Assembly: GCA_025056565.1 (NCBI GenBank)
Contig: JANWWA010000004.1
Span: forward strand, 1-61,688
Source: Chloroherpetonaceae bacterium
Lineage (GTDB): Bacteria > Bacteroidota > Chlorobiia > Chlorobiales > Thermochlorobacteraceae
DNA length: 61,688 nt
Reading direction: 5' to 3'
Below the pieces are notes generated by a model. That model ran no database searches, was not told the DNA's origin, and saw only the letters and a program-made list of their open reading frames with translations. Made by a program: the position numbers and the translations under genes. This document shows positions 59,026 through 61,688 of the stretch, one piece after another (within the stretch, counting starts at the first letter, position 1; each line of letters opens with the position of its first letter).

Positions 59026-60843
59026 CTACGAGTGCTTAGAAAGTTCCGAAATGACTTGCTCTGCTTTGCTGTAGACTGCAGAAAGGTCATCGGTCGTCTC
59101 GTTAGCTGGAGCGTAGCGGTAGTATTCGGATTTTTCCAAGATTTTTAGGCAATCTTCAATCACGGGTGCAGGCACTTTTTTCTCCTGCAAAAGCACGCGC
59201 AGTTCTTCTCGGGTAAGTGCTAAATCATCGGTGTTGAACTTATTGCCGATAAACTTCACAAGCGCATGCTCAAGCTCGGCAAAGAACTCTTTGGGGCGAT
59301 GTTGCCTAAGCAGCTCTCGAGCGCGCCGAAGTTGCTTTTTCGCTTCAGAAGAGGCACGGGAAAGACGTGCGAAAGCCACGTCAGCTTGCAGTTTTTCTTC
59401 GTGCTTTCTTTGCCGCCACACAAGCAACAGGGCTAATAGTGGCGCAAGAAGGCAAGAATAAAACCAAATTGACTGGTAAATTGGCTTAGGGTGGCGCTCA
59501 AGCACGGCATCCGTTTTGATGAAGCGAATGTCGCTACTGAGCTTCTCAAGACTCTGCTTATCGGTCATAGGCATTGCAGCTGTTGCAGCTGCATCGCCTT
59601 CCACATCAATTTCAAAGCGAGGCGAAAAGAGCGTGCGATATTCTCTTTTCTCCACATCGAAGAAAGAAAAGGCAGCAGGTTCAATTTCAAACCGACCACT
59701 GGTGCGCGGAATGGCAACAATTTCAATCGTCTTGGTGCCACTGACCACCCCCGACTGACGAGAAATCTCTTCCTCAATTTTCGGCTCATATTTCTCAAAC
59801 GACTCAGGCAAAGTGAGCAGAGGAGCTGAAACCGCTCTGAGGTTGCCCTCACCCGAGATGGTGAACCGAAATGTAAGTGGCTGTCCAGCTTTTACTTTGG
59901 TTTTATCTACAGTGGCAGTCATCGTGTATTTGCCGACTGCACCTGTAAATGTGGCAGGTTTAGGTTCAGGCAGCGGCAAGACCTCAAACTTAATTTCAGG
60001 CGCGACCACATCAATTTTGACTTTTTTGCCAAGTGTGCCTAAAAAGGCATCAAAGTCGTCGAACAGTGAGCGCCCGCTTTGTGGCTTGATTCTGGAGAGC
60101 AACGCATCGCAACTGAGTTTGTAACTGCCGTTACTCAGTATGCCAGGGCGTGTGGGGAAAAGAATCATTTTCTTGACAGTATAGACTCGATAGAGTGAGC
60201 CGTTAAGAAATTCAGTAGTGTGAGGCACGCCCATCCGCCCCTGCTGCAAGTCAATTTCTTCTACCCAGAAGCCCTCGGGCTTGACATCTTTTTCAACGAC
60301 CACATTTGTGACATCAGCGCGTTCATAGAGCTTGTAAGTAACGGTAGTCGCTTCGCCAACATAGAGTTTGGTCTTGCTGACAATAGGCTTGATGAAGACA
60401 AGGTCAGAGTAGAGGTGGCTCTCGCCACTTTGACTGTGAGGTGCTTGCGCAAGGGATTTGCGAACGGTAACTTCCACAGGATTGGTCTGATAAGTTTTGC
60501 CATCAATGCGGAGCGTAGCGGGCGGAATGATGAGTTTGCCTTCCTGCCGTGCAATCAGCGTGTAGCTAAGGACACGCGACTGCGAAATGCGCCCATTGAT
60601 GATGCTCACGCTGGTAGACTGCGACTCGCCGTATTTTTCCACACCAGAGAGCTTACCTAACTGCACACTCTCAACACTGGCACTGCCCTGAATCTCAATC
60701 TGGTATTCAAACGGTTCGCCAACGCTAACCGTGGTTTCGCTCACCGAAGCGCGCACCGATATGTCTTGTGCGCATACTGTTTGCCACCCATACATCACGG
60801 TCACAATCAGACTAAGTAACAAAAGTCGCTGCAGCATTTGCAT
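59026..60843 (-). CDS. batD: BatD: aerotolerance protein with beta-sandwich repeats
   Basis: 605 residues. A signal peptide (LLLLSLIVTVMYGWQTVCA) and several Ig-like beta domains follow (SVGEPFEYQIEIQG; LTFRFTISGEGNLRAVSAP), then a membrane helix near residue 455 (WFYSCLLAPLLALLLVW) and a helical cytoplasmic tail of about 130 residues (ELEHALVKFIGNKF). It matches BatD/oxygen tolerance (BatD family) proteins. It is thought to act with BatA-C and MoxR at the inner membrane. It lies 20 bases after proC and 6 bases before batE, so proC-batD-batE is a minus-strand run. Confidence 0.9.
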   Translation of the reverse strand: MQMLQRLLLLSLIVTVMYGWQTVCAQDISVRASVSETTVSVGEPFEYQIEIQGSASVESVQLGKLSGVEKYGESQSTSVSIINGRISQSRVLSYTLIARQEGKLIIPPATLRIDGKTYQTNPVEVTVRKSLAQAPHSQSGESHLYSDLVFIKPIVSKTKLYVGEATTVTYKLYERADVTNVVVEKDVKPEGFWVEEIDLQQGRMGVPHTTEFLNGSLYRVYTVKKMILFPTRPGILSNGSYKLSCDALLSRIKPQSGRSLFDDFDAFLGTLGKKVKIDVVAPEIKFEVLPLPEPKPATFTGAVGKYTMTATVDKTKVKAGQPLTFRFTISGEGNLRAVSAPLLTLPESFEKYEPKIEEEISRQSGVVSGTKTIEIVAIPRTSGRFEIEPAAFSFFDVEKREYRTLFSPRFEIDVEGDAAATAAMPMTDKQSLEKLSSDIRFIKTDAVLERHPKPIYQSIWFYSCLLAPLLALLLVWRQRKHEEKLQADVAFARLSRASSEAKKQLRRARELLRQHRPKEFFAELEHALVKFIGNKFNTDDLALTREELRVLLQEKKVPAPVIEDCLKILEKSEYYRYAPANETTDDLSAVYSKAEQVISELSKHS

Positions 60844-60863
60844 CTTTCCAACGACAGTTAGGG

Positions 60864-61679
60864 TTATTTCTTAACAAGTTCGCAGGCGCGTTCTGCAGCA
60901 CGCACCACTGCTTTGATAAGCGTGACACGCAGGCCGCCTTCTTCAAGTTCCAAAAGCCCATCAATCGTGCAACCCGCAGGCGTGGTAACGCTATCTTTAA
61001 GCAGTGCAGGGTGCTGTTTCGTTTCCAGTGCCAGCTTGGCTGCGCCTAACATTGTTTGCGCTGCTAAAAAGGTGCTAATATCTCTTGGAATCCCGAGCTT
61101 GACGCCCGCTTCCGCAAGTGATTCAATCACAACATAAATGTAAGCAGGTCCGCTGGCGGAAAGAGCCGTTACACCGTCAAAGAGCGCTTCATCAAGCTCG
61201 ACCACTTCGCCCACGGCACGAAAAAGCGTTTTTGCCATGTCAAGGTGCATTGCGTCGGCAAATTGACCTTTGCAAAGCGCCGTCATTGCAGCTCCAACAA
61301 CCGCAGGGGTGTTTGGCATCGCCCGCACCACTGGAATGGGCTTGTGCAAATGCGCCTCAATGTAAGCAGTCGTAACAGAAGCCGCAACACTGATAAGAAG
61401 TTGCGAGGGCTGAAGCACGTCGCAAATTTCAGCACAGACGCTGGACACGTTCTGCGGTTTCACCGCAAGCAAAATGATGTCGGACTTCTGCGCAACCCAA
61501 CGATTGTCCAAAACCGCTTCAACACAGAGCTTAGAGCGCACACGCTCGAGCGAAGACGGATGCTTAACGCTGCAAAGCAATGCATCGCGCCTCAAAATCC
61601 CATTTTGCAGTAAGCCTAAGGCAATCGCTTCACCTAACTTACCTGTGCCGATAATGCCTAAGGTTTTCTCAGAGAGCAT
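60864..61679 (-). CDS. proC: Pyrroline-5-carboxylate reductase
   Basis: 271 residues, complete: the ATG at 61679 is 9 bases from the window edge. The NADPH-binding IIGTGKLGEAIALGLL opens the protein, followed by ILLAVKPQNV, VVRAMPNTPAVVGAAM, SASGPAYIYVVIESLAEAGVKLGI and TTPAGCTIDGLLELEEGGLR, all characteristic of ProC. It reduces pyrroline-5-carboxylate to proline in the cytoplasm. It is followed at 20 bases by batD on the same strand. Confidence 0.96.
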   Translation of the reverse strand: MLSEKTLGIIGTGKLGEAIALGLLQNGILRRDALLCSVKHPSSLERVRSKLCVEAVLDNRWVAQKSDIILLAVKPQNVSSVCAEICDVLQPSQLLISVAASVTTAYIEAHLHKPIPVVRAMPNTPAVVGAAMTALCKGQFADAMHLDMAKTLFRAVGEVVELDEALFDGVTALSASGPAYIYVVIESLAEAGVKLGIPRDISTFLAAQTMLGAAKLALETKQHPALLKDSVTTPAGCTIDGLLELEEGGLRVTLIKAVVRAAERACELVKK

Positions 61680-61688
61680 AGAAGTTTA

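Noticed and set aside
1-61688. tRNA, rRNA, CRISPR arrays, transposases or riboswitches
   Set aside because: No cloverleaf with a GGTTCGA-type arm, no regularly spaced direct repeats, no transposase-like protein and no known riboswitch core were seen in the intergenic regions.

Overview
The window comes from a bacterial chromosome with roughly balanced base composition, most likely of the Bacteroidota/Chlorobiota group and plausibly a Chloroherpeton- or Thermochlorobacter-like member. The evidence is a secreted protease ending in a type IX secretion sorting domain with the NYPNPFNP motif, batD and batE genes, two sensor kinases with TPR input domains, lipid A and MEP-pathway genes (Gram-negative cell), and a DUF2499/DUF3593 protein of a kind otherwise known mainly from oxygenic phototrophs. 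This placement is an inference; no rRNA or tRNA gene is present to test it. Protein families were assigned from remembered motifs, not from searches.

Layout. (1) 1-5001, minus strand: mlaE-mlaF-mlaD lipid transport, uppP, a GT4 glycosyltransferase, and the 5' end of a BPTD_3080-type restriction/helicase gene that runs off the window. (2) 5158-8643, plus: unknown gene, pdxJ, guanine deaminase, rdgB and a Roadblock-like protein, mostly with overlapping ends. (3) 14549-8640, minus: YfhO-like membrane protein, dprA, hisH, hisA, DUF2499-DUF3593 fusion. (4) 14630-17800, plus: DUF2064 transferase, truA, DUF192 lipoprotein, diguanylate cyclase. (5) 20034-17882, minus: small basic protein, ppa, membrane protein, 2Fe-2S ferredoxin, peroxiredoxin. 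(6) 25989-20224, minus: OstA-like protein, flippase, GT4, methyltransferase, holB; wecB diverges from it.

(7) 34179-27190, minus: nine-heme cytochrome, a strong terminator, then a tight operon of STAND-like TPR protein, MsbA-type ABC exporter, polysaccharide deacetylase and histidine kinase. (8) 34564-40597, plus: membrane GT2, a broken small ORF, S8 protease with Ycf48-like repeats and T9SS tail, HMA-DUF4396 protein, four-helix-bundle sensor. (9) 40598-42782: membrane protein, methyltransferase and the 3' remnant of a GtrB-type gene. (10) 42911-44726: argR, argG. (11) 44822-57610: a TPR histidine kinase, unknown bitopic protein, dxr, lpxB, a GT2/sugar-phosphotransferase fusion, and a signalling cluster (receiver-BTAD regulator, reduced kinase, second TPR kinase). 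(12) 57695-61679: redoxin, batE, batD, proC.

The dominant themes are building the cell envelope (lipid A, O-polysaccharide, undecaprenyl recycling, outer-membrane lipid balance) and signal transduction. The most unusual items are the DUF2499-DUF3593 fusion, the glycosyltransferase fused to an apparently eroded phosphoglycosyltransferase, and the three-gene signalling module at 53.4-57.6 kb. No CRISPR array, insertion sequence, tRNA or rRNA was seen.
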